Shown here piece after piece: positions 26,964 through 35,067 of a DNA stretch of 64,000 nt. The stretch lies in contig NC_027864.1 of assembly GCF_000187245.1 (NCBI RefSeq), forward strand, positions 620,001 through 684,000. The letters are read 5' to 3'. Below the pieces are notes generated by a model, which was not told the DNA's origin, searched no databases, and saw only the letters and a program-made list of their open reading frames with translations. Positions within the stretch are counted from its first letter, which is position 1; every line of letters starts with the position of its first letter. This DNA is from Ogataea parapolymorpha DL-1 (Eukaryota > Ascomycota > Pichiomycetes > Pichiales > Pichiaceae). A program made the position numbers and the translations under genes.

Positions 26964-28344
26964 TTATTTGAACACCTTACCATCAACGATCTCTTGGCCG
27001 TTGACAGGCTTGTCCCAAGCCCACATGTTGTCGACAAATTCTCTGTCTTCTTGCTTGGATGGGTCCAGCTTGGTGATCTCATAAGATTCCCAGTCTGGAG
27101 CAACCTCGAAAGCCGGAACAGCGTCCTGTCCTCTGACAAGGAAAGCACCGATGATACCGTTGTTGTTGTTTTCTCCGTAAACGACGGCAGAACCGAACAT
27201 GTACTTGGTGGAAGCAGACAATCTGTTGAAGAATCCTCCAATCAGGTTGTTGGACATGAAGGTCAGGGTAAGCTCGTCGTTGTACTTGTAAGCGACCTTC
27301 CACAGAGACCATTCGTCTGGGTTGAAGAATTCGTTCCAGAAGTATGGCAGAGCAACGGCTCTGGTGTCCTCGTTAGAGTACTTTCTCTTCCACTCGTCAA
27401 GTGGGATGGTTGGCTCGCCAAGAGCCCCCAATGGGTGCTTTGGCTTCTTCTCTTGAGCTGGCTCCTCGGCAGGCTTTTCGGCAGCAGCCTTTGGAGCGGC
27501 CTCGGCCTTTGGAGCCTTCTCAGCCTTTGGAGCCTTTTCCTTCTTGGCTGGCTTTGGAGCCTCCAAAGGTTTCTCGATCAGCTTGACGTCCTTGAAGAAC
27601 CAGTTCAAGAAGTCAGTGGCAGCAATCGTCTTCCACCATCTGGTCAAGTATGGGTGTTTGGATCTCCACTCGTCACCGTACAGAACGGTGAATGGTCTGT
27701 AGAACATAGAAGCAACAAACACATCAGCGATGGTCAGTCTCTCGCCGACCAGGTAAGTGTAGTGCTCCAATCTGGCCTCCAGAGCAGACACACACTTCTC
27801 CATCTTGTCGAGGGCTTCATCGACAGCCTTCTTGTTGTATGGAGCCTTGCCAACAAATGGTTTGAAGGCAGTCGTAGCCTCAACCATGAATTCGGAGGAA
27901 GCGAAGGAGATCCACTTCAAGACTTGAGCACGGTCTTGGAAGGTCTTTCCGAGCAATGGGTGATTTTCATCTTTCAAAGACACCACTAGAGAGGTTAGTA
28001 AGAATTTCACATTGGAAAACGGACCAGATGCATTTCAGATTCGCAATCTCGACATGGTATTTAAGACAGGGATAACTGTATAATTGATGGAAATATTTCA
28101 TCATAAAAGCACCAATCATGGTCCGTATTTGCAAATACTCACAGTAGTAGAGGACAGCGATGGCCTCGTTCAGCTTGTAGCCCTTTGGACCAATGAAGGC
28201 TGGAACTTTACCCAATGGGAAGTTCTTTTGGAAAGCCTCATCAGTCTTCTCACCAAACTTGACGTCTAAGTCCAAAGCCTTGACGACACCCTTGGCGGCT
28301 AAAACTCTGGTGGCCTCACCAGCATATAAAGTACCCAACGACAT
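26964..28344 (-). CDS. TEF4: Translation elongation factor EF-1B gamma, two exons
   Basis: Exon 1 is 28143-28344 and exon 2 is 26964-27985, together coding for 407 residues. The intron is 27986-28142 (157 bp): donor GTGAGT, branch TACTAAC, acceptor CTCTCTAG. Joining restores AIAVLYYLVSLKDENHPLLG across the junction. The N-terminal half is a glutathione-transferase-like fold (thioredoxin part about 1-80, helical part about 90-210). A Lys/Ala/Glu/Pro-rich linker follows, then the EF1G C-terminal domain ending WAWDKPVNGQEIVDGKVFK. The protein scaffolds EF-1B alpha, the exchange factor for EF-1A. Saccharomyces has TEF4 and CAM1. The intron with an snR38-like snoRNA favours TEF4. Codon bias is strong. 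Confidence 0.95.
27986..28142 (-). other. Intron of the EF-1 gamma gene
   Basis: A 157-bp spliceosomal intron in phase 1, with donor GTGAGT at its start (28142 downward), branch point TACTAAC at 27994-28000 and acceptor TAG ending at 27986. Only 8 bases lie between the branch heptamer and the end of the intron. It hosts a C/D snoRNA. Confidence 0.93.
28019..28126 (-). ncRNA. snR38: Intronic C/D box snoRNA, snR38 homologue
   Basis: Inside the EF-1 gamma intron, on the coding strand, are a C box ATGATGA (28104 to 28098) and a D box CTGA (28038 to 28035). A perfect 8-bp closing stem, ACGGACCA with TGGTCCGT, brackets them (28119-28126 and 28019-28026). Between the boxes, 28066-28078 is a 13-nt stretch antisense to the universally conserved ACAGGGAUAACUG of large-subunit rRNA at the peptidyl-transferase centre. 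It abuts a degenerate D' box CTTA (28062-28065). The box-plus-five rule points to the middle G of GGG, which agrees with the snR38 target Gm2815 in Saccharomyces, where snR38 also lies in the TEF4 intron. Ends are approximate; the mature RNA may be shorter. Confidence 0.88.
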
Positions 28345-28489
28345 TTTGTCTAGTGTTCAAGATCAATTATAATGTACTTTTGTTCATGCTTGGAAAATTT
28401 TTAAATTCACGAGTCGTGTGAAACACATCAGGAGTAAGGTGTTCAGGAAAGCACCACAGTAAGCTTGTTCCTGTTTGAGATTCTTCCCG

Positions 28490-30430
28490 ATGAATCTTAA
28501 AGTATGGCCGATTTCGGCGCATTTCGTTCGATCGCTACACAACTTGGCCCCATTCGCTGAAATTGCGGGCAAGTTCAACTTTGACAAGCCGACTCATACG
28601 ATTCGTGAGATCAACAAGGATCACAATAGGGTGGGACAAAGTACCGTTATTTTGAACGGCTGGATCGATCGTCCTCCCAAAAAGCTGTCTTCCAAGCTTG
28701 TTTTCGCGTGTCTCAGAGACACAAAATCAGATTATGCCCAACTCATTTGCAAGGACCAGGAAACAGCTGAGAAGCTTGCTTCCAGGAAGCCCGAGGATGT
28801 GGTGAGCGTGGTAGGCACTGTGCAGCCAAAGAAAAGCAAAGATGGGCAGCCGGAGACGTGGGAGCTGGTATTAAAGGATCTGAAGGTTTTGAACTCTGCG
28901 GACATCCAAACTGTGCAGCTAAACTCTCTGAAACATACAACCGGCCAATTTCCACAGGAGTTCAGATATCTCCAACTTAGACAACCGTACTATCAAAGGT
29001 CGCTACGGAAAAGGGCACAGATTGCTGCAGTTGCACGTCGCGTGCTGGACGCTAACGAATTTGTGGAAATCGAGACACCACTCCTGTTTAAATCAACGCC
29101 TGAAGGTGCCGACGAGTTTCTTGTGCCGACCAGGAAACAAGGCCAATTTTACGCTCTTCCTCAATCACCACAACAGTATAAACAACTGTTGATGGCCAGC
29201 GGCTTCGATCGGTATTACCAACTGGCCAAGTGCTTCCGCGACGAAGATCTTCGTGCAGACAGACAGCCAGAGTTCACTCAGATCGATCTGGAGATGTCGT
29301 TTGCAAAGAAGGAAGATGTCATGCACACAGTGGAGACCGTTATCAAGGCTATATTCAAGGAGACTCGCCAGGCTGACCTGTTCACTCCAAGCGAGGACAT
29401 GTCTAGCCTGGTTTTATCTGGAGAAAAGCCATTTAAAAGACTTTCCTATAGAGAGGCGATGCATTATTACGGAATTGACAAACCGGACCTCCGTTCCAAC
29501 TTGAGGTTCAAACTTCTGAACGAGTTTTACGATAGCCAAGGATCTGTCCAAGGAGTTGTTCTTCCTGGAGCTGCGAACCTTGACGGAATCGACCAGCTGA
29601 TTAGTTCACACGAGTACTCGAACCGAAGGCCGTATATTGCCAAAATCAAATCCATGAACGATCTCACTACATGGCATTCGGCATCTCCATTCGTATTCAA
29701 GGGAAACATAAACGAATTGAATGAAAGTCTAGGTCTTCAAGTTGGAGATGTCGTGGCTTTGGGTGACTTGGTTTACCCCGACAAAGAGAGACACAGACAT
29801 GTTTATGAAAACCCAACGCCTTTAGGAAAGTTTAGACAGCTGGCCATACAGCATTTCCCTGACCTTTGGAGATACGATACTGGACAATCGACGAATGACA
29901 CCTTCGCTGCATGCTGGGTGACCAACTTCCCGCTTTTCTCGCCGACGGAAGACCCTTTGTCCAAGGGAAAAGAATATCCCGTTTATCTAAAAGACACATA
30001 CGAGGCGACTCACCATCCTTTTACAATGTTTGACCTGACACAAGGAGTTACACCTTCTCTGGACAACGTTCTGGACGTCGAGGGAGAACATTATGACTTG
30101 GTGATCAACGGAGTCGAAGTTGGCGGAGGATCGCAAAGAATCCATGATGCCCAGGTTCAAAGATACGTTCTCAAGGAAATTTTGAAGGTCCACAATGCCG
30201 AGGAGTTGTTTGGTCACCTATTAAAAGCTCTAGACAGTGGTTGTCCACCGCATGCTGGATTTGCTGTGGGATTTGACCGACTCTGTTCAATGATCGTTGG
30301 GTCCAGTAACATCAGAGACGTTGTGGCGTTCCCGAAGACGCAGGCGGGAACGGACCCTGTGGTCGGCTCCCCAAGTAGAGTGGCCCAGGATACGCTGGAT
30401 AACTACCATATCCAGTGCAAGGATGTGTAG
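28490..30430 (+). CDS. MSD1: Mitochondrial aspartyl-tRNA synthetase
   Basis: A 646-residue class II synthetase (658 in Saccharomyces) of the bacterial AspRS type. The N-terminus is a presequence-like segment. An OB-fold anticodon-binding domain follows (STVILNGWIDRPPKK). Motif 2 is visible as CFRDEDLRADRQPEFTQID and motif 3 as HAGFAVGFDRL followed by NIRDVVAFPK. A bacterial-type GAD insertion occupies the middle of the catalytic domain. The first in-frame ATG is at 28490. It is divergent from the EF-1 gamma gene with 145 bp between starts. One of four synthetase genes in this window. Confidence 0.95.
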   Translation: MNLKVWPISAHFVRSLHNLAPFAEIAGKFNFDKPTHTIREINKDHNRVGQSTVILNGWIDRPPKKLSSKLVFACLRDTKSDYAQLICKDQETAEKLASRKPEDVVSVVGTVQPKKSKDGQPETWELVLKDLKVLNSADIQTVQLNSLKHTTGQFPQEFRYLQLRQPYYQRSLRKRAQIAAVARRVLDANEFVEIETPLLFKSTPEGADEFLVPTRKQGQFYALPQSPQQYKQLLMASGFDRYYQLAKCFRDEDLRADRQPEFTQIDLEMSFAKKEDVMHTVETVIKAIFKETRQADLFTPSEDMSSLVLSGEKPFKRLSYREAMHYYGIDKPDLRSNLRFKLLNEFYDSQGSVQGVVLPGAANLDGIDQLISSHEYSNRRPYIAKIKSMNDLTTWHSASPFVFKGNINELNESLGLQVGDVVALGDLVYPDKERHRHVYENPTPLGKFRQLAIQHFPDLWRYDTGQSTNDTFAACWVTNFPLFSPTEDPLSKGKEYPVYLKDTYEATHHPFTMFDLTQGVTPSLDNVLDVEGEHYDLVINGVEVGGGSQRIHDAQVQRYVLKEILKVHNAEELFGHLLKALDSGCPPHAGFAVGFDRLCSMIVGSSNIRDVVAFPKTQAGTDPVVGSPSRVAQDTLDNYHIQCKDV

Positions 30431-30930
30431 ATAGATCGCGCGCTCTCCGCTGCCTTGTCGCAAGTGCTCATAACCTTTCGTCGAAAAATTTGTTCGCGAA
30501 AAGGCAACCCCAAGCATGGCAAGCGAAGGCAAATCCGGGTATTCGTAAATTGGGCCAGCTTGTACATATTCAAATATCTTAGGATAACCAGGTTAATTTT
30601 TGCCCAATAAGGAGTCAGGCCAGTTAAGGCTTCCCAGTTACATCTACAAGGCCACAAATATTTTAAGACCGAGAGTGTGTGCGTGCATACTGGAGAGACC
30701 GGGACAAATACGTGTGTTTTTTTCACTTGCCGAGATAGGAGTTTCTGTGAAACTTACCCAACACAGGACTGCGTATCTCGCTCTGGAATACAGAGAAGAA
30801 CCGGACTGTACACAGATTGGGATTGCCCGCTCCGAGTCCACCAGGATCTGAGCGTGTTGTTTGTCACAAGTAAGGGGCAAATAAACAGTGGTGTAAGGGT
30901 GTTAAGGAGTGGCATCGATTATATTACACA
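30431..30930. other. 500-bp intergenic region upstream of EPL1
   Basis: No supported gene. Only one ATG is seen on the plus strand (near 30514), opening a 10-codon frame. A 107-codon frame on the minus strand overlaps the MSD1 end but has no recognisable character. The last 60 bases before EPL1 are AT-rich and probably hold the transcription start. No tRNA or snoRNA boxes were found. Confidence 0.5.
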
Positions 30931-33249
30931 ATGGCACCCCCATCATCAGCTGGTGCTCGCTTCCGCCAGCGCAAGATCTCGGTGAAGCAGACGCTCCAAG
31001 TGTGGAAGCAGCGCGATATACCAGATCTTGAGCTTGCTGAGCAGCAGCGAGATCTACAACAGATCGAAACCGGTGTGGAAAAAGGAGAAGAAGAAGAACA
31101 TCACCTGCAGAAAGTTATTAATGCATCTGCAGCTAAAATACAAGGTCGAAAGGTCGAACAGGTTTATATTCCAACACCAGACGCTTCGAAAGTTTGGGCA
31201 GACGCAGATAAGTATTACAAGGATGAGTTTGTCCCACCTGCTTCATACATCAAGTTCTCAGCTACCGTCGAGGATGTATCCGGATGTCCCTACTGTATGG
31301 ATGAGGAAGACGAGAAGTTTCTTGAAAAGATGAACAGTACGCTAGACAACAAATGCACCGAAGACGAGTTTGAGATGATTGCACACAGATTCGAGTCGGT
31401 GGTGAACGAGAAACAGCCATTTTTGTCGATGGATCCGCAGCAAATTTTGAGTTTCAAGGAAATAGTGGAGGTTGCCGTGGTGCCAGACAAATCTGATCCC
31501 GCAGATGTAGCACGGACATTGGAAAACCAGCTTAATATACATCCGTTCAAAACGCTGCTCGACGCCAAGCCAACGAGCGGAAAGCAACCTCGTCCTTTGA
31601 AGGTGCTTTTCGATATGTTTGGTCGCAAGATCTATGAGCACTGGAAAGCTCGTCGCATAGCCAGAAACGGTAAGCCAGTATTCCCTACGCTCAAATTTGA
31701 AGATCCATCGCATAAGGACGACAATGACCCATATGTTTGTTTCAGACGCCGTGAATTCAGACAAGCGAGAAAGACCAGAAGAACCGATACACAAGGTGCA
31801 GAGCGCCTTGCAGTGTTTTACAAAGACCTGAAGCATGCTCGCAATATCTTATTTATGGTTGCTGAACGGGAGGTTCGGCGACTTGAGCAGCTTAAGACCG
31901 ACAAGGAGATTTTCAATCTGAGATGCGAAACAAAGAAAGTGAAGAGAGAGCTAGGAATCAAGGGAGAAGAAGAGGATTTGATCACACATAAGAAAAAAAG
32001 GCCGCCATTTCCGGATCCGGAATTCTTCAGAGCGCAGCAGATGTCGGAGAAGGAACGATTGTTGGCCAAGGAGCGCCGCAAACAACAACTGGAAAAGGAG
32101 AAGTTAGTCGCCTCTCAAAGACAAAAGTATCAGAAGGGAGGCGCTTATTCTCAGACACAGCCAGGGCAGGGTGCGAACCCAGTTGCTGTCCAGCCATACG
32201 TCAAGCTCCCGTCTTCTCGGATCCCAGATTTGGACTTAACAACAGTCAATGCTGTTTTGCAAGACAAGCTGGAGGGAATCAAGAAGGCTGTCAGCGACAA
32301 ATTGGTGAAACGGCGCGCGCAGGATGAAGGATGGGTCAACTTCACGGATGATCCTTACAATCCGTTTTTCCAGATCGCAAGCAATGAAGACGAAGCTTTA
32401 AAAGAAAGATCACACCTTCCTTATTCGTCTATCGCGTCATCGATGTATGAGATCGAAAGCTCAAGAGAGGCCGACTTCTCCTCAATTCTCAACAGCCACA
32501 AGCATTATACGGACGACGAAATAGTGAAGATAAATGCCGCTGATGGAGAGGTGGTGAAGAATGATAGAAACAATTTGCCAGAATTCTATGATCTCACTGG
32601 ACAGGACCGCGATTACGAGGATACCGGATTTTACAATCCAAATAACGCCAATCAGCACAAACTTTCTGTGTCTGAAGTTCTTTATAAACTCAGAAAACGT
32701 GTTGGTCGTTACGGAAGAATGTGGATAGATCGCAAGCGTGTCAAAGATGATTCTAGTTTCGAAGAATATTTGAATGCGTCCGATGATGAAATAGAATTGG
32801 AATCAGATAACGGCGACGAAGAATCGAAGGACGAGCCAGTCACACCGCCAGAGAATGGTGAGTTGGCATCCCGCAAAAGACATATAAATGTCTATGACTC
32901 TCAGAGCGATGCGAAGAGGAGACTTAAGTCCCGCTTCATGTTTGACTCTGATTTGCCGCCTTATAATCCTTTGGATCCATCAAAGCTTAACCAAATCGGC
33001 AGTCAGACTCAAGCCATTCGTTTTGGTTGTATGCTGTTGACAAAGGCATACGACAGCATCCACCACATCAGACAGAAGCAGATTGAAGCCCATCAGCAAC
33101 GTCTTCTTCAGCAACAACAGCGGATGCTGCAGCAGAAGCAAAAACAGCTGGCGAACGGATCGGCTGAGGCCAATGGGGCTAACGGATCGACTAAGTCAGC
33201 TTCGCCAGCACCAGGAAGTACTGGCGAAATGAAGAAACTTAAAAGTTGA
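30931..33249 (+). CDS. EPL1: Enhancer-of-polycomb-like subunit of NuA4 (Epl1)
   Basis: A 772-residue chromatin protein (832 in Saccharomyces). The N-terminal EPcA region begins SSAGARFRQRKISVKQTLQVW and runs through IPTPDASKVWADADKYYKDEF. It assembles the Esa1-Yng2-Eaf6 piccolo module of NuA4 on nucleosomes. A second conserved block reads DPYVCFRRREFRQARKTRRTD. A long charged helix (about 320-400) follows. The C-terminus has a Gln-rich coiled-coil stretch and a Gly/Ala/Ser tail. Acetylation of H4 and H2A tails by NuA4 depends on this scaffold. The start matches the family N-terminus. Confidence 0.95.
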   Translation: MAPPSSAGARFRQRKISVKQTLQVWKQRDIPDLELAEQQRDLQQIETGVEKGEEEEHHLQKVINASAAKIQGRKVEQVYIPTPDASKVWADADKYYKDEFVPPASYIKFSATVEDVSGCPYCMDEEDEKFLEKMNSTLDNKCTEDEFEMIAHRFESVVNEKQPFLSMDPQQILSFKEIVEVAVVPDKSDPADVARTLENQLNIHPFKTLLDAKPTSGKQPRPLKVLFDMFGRKIYEHWKARRIARNGKPVFPTLKFEDPSHKDDNDPYVCFRRREFRQARKTRRTDTQGAERLAVFYKDLKHARNILFMVAEREVRRLEQLKTDKEIFNLRCETKKVKRELGIKGEEEDLITHKKKRPPFPDPEFFRAQQMSEKERLLAKERRKQQLEKEKLVASQRQKYQKGGAYSQTQPGQGANPVAVQPYVKLPSSRIPDLDLTTVNAVLQDKLEGIKKAVSDKLVKRRAQDEGWVNFTDDPYNPFFQIASNEDEALKERSHLPYSSIASSMYEIESSREADFSSILNSHKHYTDDEIVKINAADGEVVKNDRNNLPEFYDLTGQDRDYEDTGFYNPNNANQHKLSVSEVLYKLRKRVGRYGRMWIDRKRVKDDSSFEEYLNASDDEIELESDNGDEESKDEPVTPPENGELASRKRHINVYDSQSDAKRRLKSRFMFDSDLPPYNPLDPSKLNQIGSQTQAIRFGCMLLTKAYDSIHHIRQKQIEAHQQRLLQQQQRMLQQKQKQLANGSAEANGANGSTKSASPAPGSTGEMKKLKS

Positions 33250-33347
33250 TGTATAATAGTAAGACATTTTGATGAACTAGCGACGATCGACCGGTGGTCG
33301 ATAATATGTAAAAAAAATTAGAGCACTTTAATTTTTCTCTGCGACCC

Positions 33348-34562
33348 ATGTCCAAGCGGAAGATCGAAAGCGTTGATCCGTTTGATTCCAGACAAGATGT
33401 CGTAAAACTTGTTCCGCGGCCAGTTACTCCTTTTTCGCCAGCAAAGTACGAGGAAAGAAGACACTATCTTCGAATATTCCATGAACAATTGAAGAAACTA
33501 GGAACCCCTAATGCTGTTGTTACCGCTGTTGATCAAGAACATGATGTGGCGACCAAGAGCAAAACGCAGCCGGAATACGTTCGAATGATCAAGCGACGGA
33601 TGTATGAGATAGTGAAGAAAAAGCCCAAGCTTGATTCTACTCCAAAAGGTCTGTCTAGCGAGGAATATATCCGGAGGTTGCAACAATTATGTGTTTCCAG
33701 ACAGATGCTGCTGAGACACGGCTTCATCTTGGATGTGCCGGAGGCAAGGAAACATAGTGAGATACTTGAGTGCGCACATTGCAAAGTGACATTTTTGGCT
33801 GCTGAGGAGTATCTACCGACTCATAAGAGCGTGTGCAAGTTTCATCCAGGGAAAATCATCACCAGTTTAAGCTCTGGAATCAAAAAATGGAACCACAACT
33901 ATGCGAACCGCCACTATTCATGTTGCAATGAGACTCCTGGCCACACGGAGGGTTGTCAAGAGCTGGACAAGCATGTTTTTAAGTTGAATGATCCGGCAGA
34001 AATGCATTTTCAGCGGCCATTTGCAACCATCGAAGAATTGCGCGAAAAGTACAACATTAAAGATAAGCCTGAATACTCAGCTATCGGCCTGGACTGCGAG
34101 ATGTGCTACACCTCTTGCGGGTTCGAAATGATGAAATTGAGTCTTGTCAAGTTCCCAGAGTGCACTCTGATCATGGACGAGATTGTCAAACCCAAGGGCG
34201 ATGTAATTGATCTGAACACGTTTGTTTCTGGCGTGGAGTCGATTCCGGAAAACGCAATGACGTGGGAGCAAATGCTGGAGAAAATGGCGCGACTCACCGA
34301 CGAGAATACCGTGATTATTGGACACGGCTTGGAGAACGATCTCAATGTGTTGCGGATTGTCTACCCCAAAATCGTGGACACAGCAGTGCTGTTTTCAGAG
34401 AAGACAGTCGACCCTCGTCGCAAAGATCCGCTGAAAAAACTTGCGTGGCGGTTTTTGAGCAAGAACATCCAGGGTGGGCAGCATGACTCGCTCGAAGACG
34501 CGATTATACCACTCGAGATTGTCAAGAAACAAATTGAGAAAATGCCTCCTACTTCCGTCTGA
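33348..34562 (+). CDS. REX3: RNA exonuclease Rex3 (DEDDh family)
   Basis: A 404-residue exonuclease, the same length as Saccharomyces Rex3, which matures the 3' end of RNase MRP RNA and acts redundantly with Rex1/Rex2 on other small RNAs. A Cys/His cluster (C142, C145, H159, C163, then CC at 192-193) forms a zinc-binding region in the N-terminal half. The exonuclease domain starts at IGLDCEMCYT, where Asp249 and Glu251 are metal ligands. It continues with VIIGHGLENDL and closes with the catalytic His-Asp of QHDSLEDA. The 3' end overlaps the convergent small gene by 14 bp. Confidence 0.93.
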   Translation: MSKRKIESVDPFDSRQDVVKLVPRPVTPFSPAKYEERRHYLRIFHEQLKKLGTPNAVVTAVDQEHDVATKSKTQPEYVRMIKRRMYEIVKKKPKLDSTPKGLSSEEYIRRLQQLCVSRQMLLRHGFILDVPEARKHSEILECAHCKVTFLAAEEYLPTHKSVCKFHPGKIITSLSSGIKKWNHNYANRHYSCCNETPGHTEGCQELDKHVFKLNDPAEMHFQRPFATIEELREKYNIKDKPEYSAIGLDCEMCYTSCGFEMMKLSLVKFPECTLIMDEIVKPKGDVIDLNTFVSGVESIPENAMTWEQMLEKMARLTDENTVIIGHGLENDLNVLRIVYPKIVDTAVLFSEKTVDPRRKDPLKKLAWRFLSKNIQGGQHDSLEDAIIPLEIVKKQIEKMPPTSV

Positions 34563-34959
34563 TGTAGTCCATGATCAGTTCCTGGTTCTGGGCAAGGATT
34601 TTCATCAGTCTGCTATTCTCGAGCAGAAGTTCTTTCAGCTCGGTGTCAGTGGTTACTCTCTTGTTCTGTTTTGGAGATAGGAAAACGTTCTCGTTGGGGC
34701 CCTCTCGTTTAGGCAGTTTTGAGGAGCTTGTTTTCGTGGCGCTTTCGAAATTCAGCACGGTCGGCCGGTCGACATTAGTGCTGGTGCGCGTTGCGTTGAT
34801 CCTCCGCATCGTTGACAGTGGTGTCAGCGAGATGGGAGTCGTGGCTGTGCGTTTGCGCGGAGGAGAAGTTACGGCACGCCGCATTCGACGCTGTTCGAGG
34901 TGTCTAGTAGGCGTGAATGTGGGGAAAGGGTGCACCGGCTGTTTGGAGGGAGAGCTCAT
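34549..34959 (-). CDS. Small S/T-P-rich protein with C-terminal coiled coil, unknown
   Basis: A 136-residue basic protein I do not recognise. The N-terminal 70 residues are Arg/Pro/Thr-rich with many Ser/Thr-Pro sites in Cdk-like settings (TPTR, TSPPRKR, LSPKQNKR). The last 35 residues form a predicted Leu-rich helix (ELKELLLENSRLMKILAQNQ). The design suggests a Cdk substrate that dimerises, perhaps at a nuclear or mitotic structure; this is inference. The frame stays open upstream of the ATG at 34959, but that segment has no added character. Its 3' end overlaps the REX3 end by 14 bp, and the copy of GGCTGTGCA at 34994 lies just upstream. Confidence 0.65.
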   Translation of the reverse strand: MSSPSKQPVHPFPTFTPTRHLEQRRMRRAVTSPPRKRTATTPISLTPLSTMRRINATRTSTNVDRPTVLNFESATKTSSSKLPKREGPNENVFLSPKQNKRVTTDTELKELLLENSRLMKILAQNQELIMDYIRRK

Positions 34960-35067
34960 AAAAGAAATATAAATAAATAAAACCATAGATCTGGGCTGTG
35001 CACTTTTAATAAGCACCTTTTTAGATTTGCTACGCAATGGTATCTAGTTTATTATAAATGCACGAGA

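Noticed and set aside
26994..27989. 331-codon frame antisense to EF-1 gamma exon 2
   Set aside because: Caused by strong codon bias of the sense gene; Leu/Trp/Ser-rich product with no domain.
30403..30726. 107-codon minus-strand frame between MSD1 and EPL1
   Set aside because: Overlaps the MSD1 end, has no protein-like composition or known motif, and lies in a promoter region; treated as chance.
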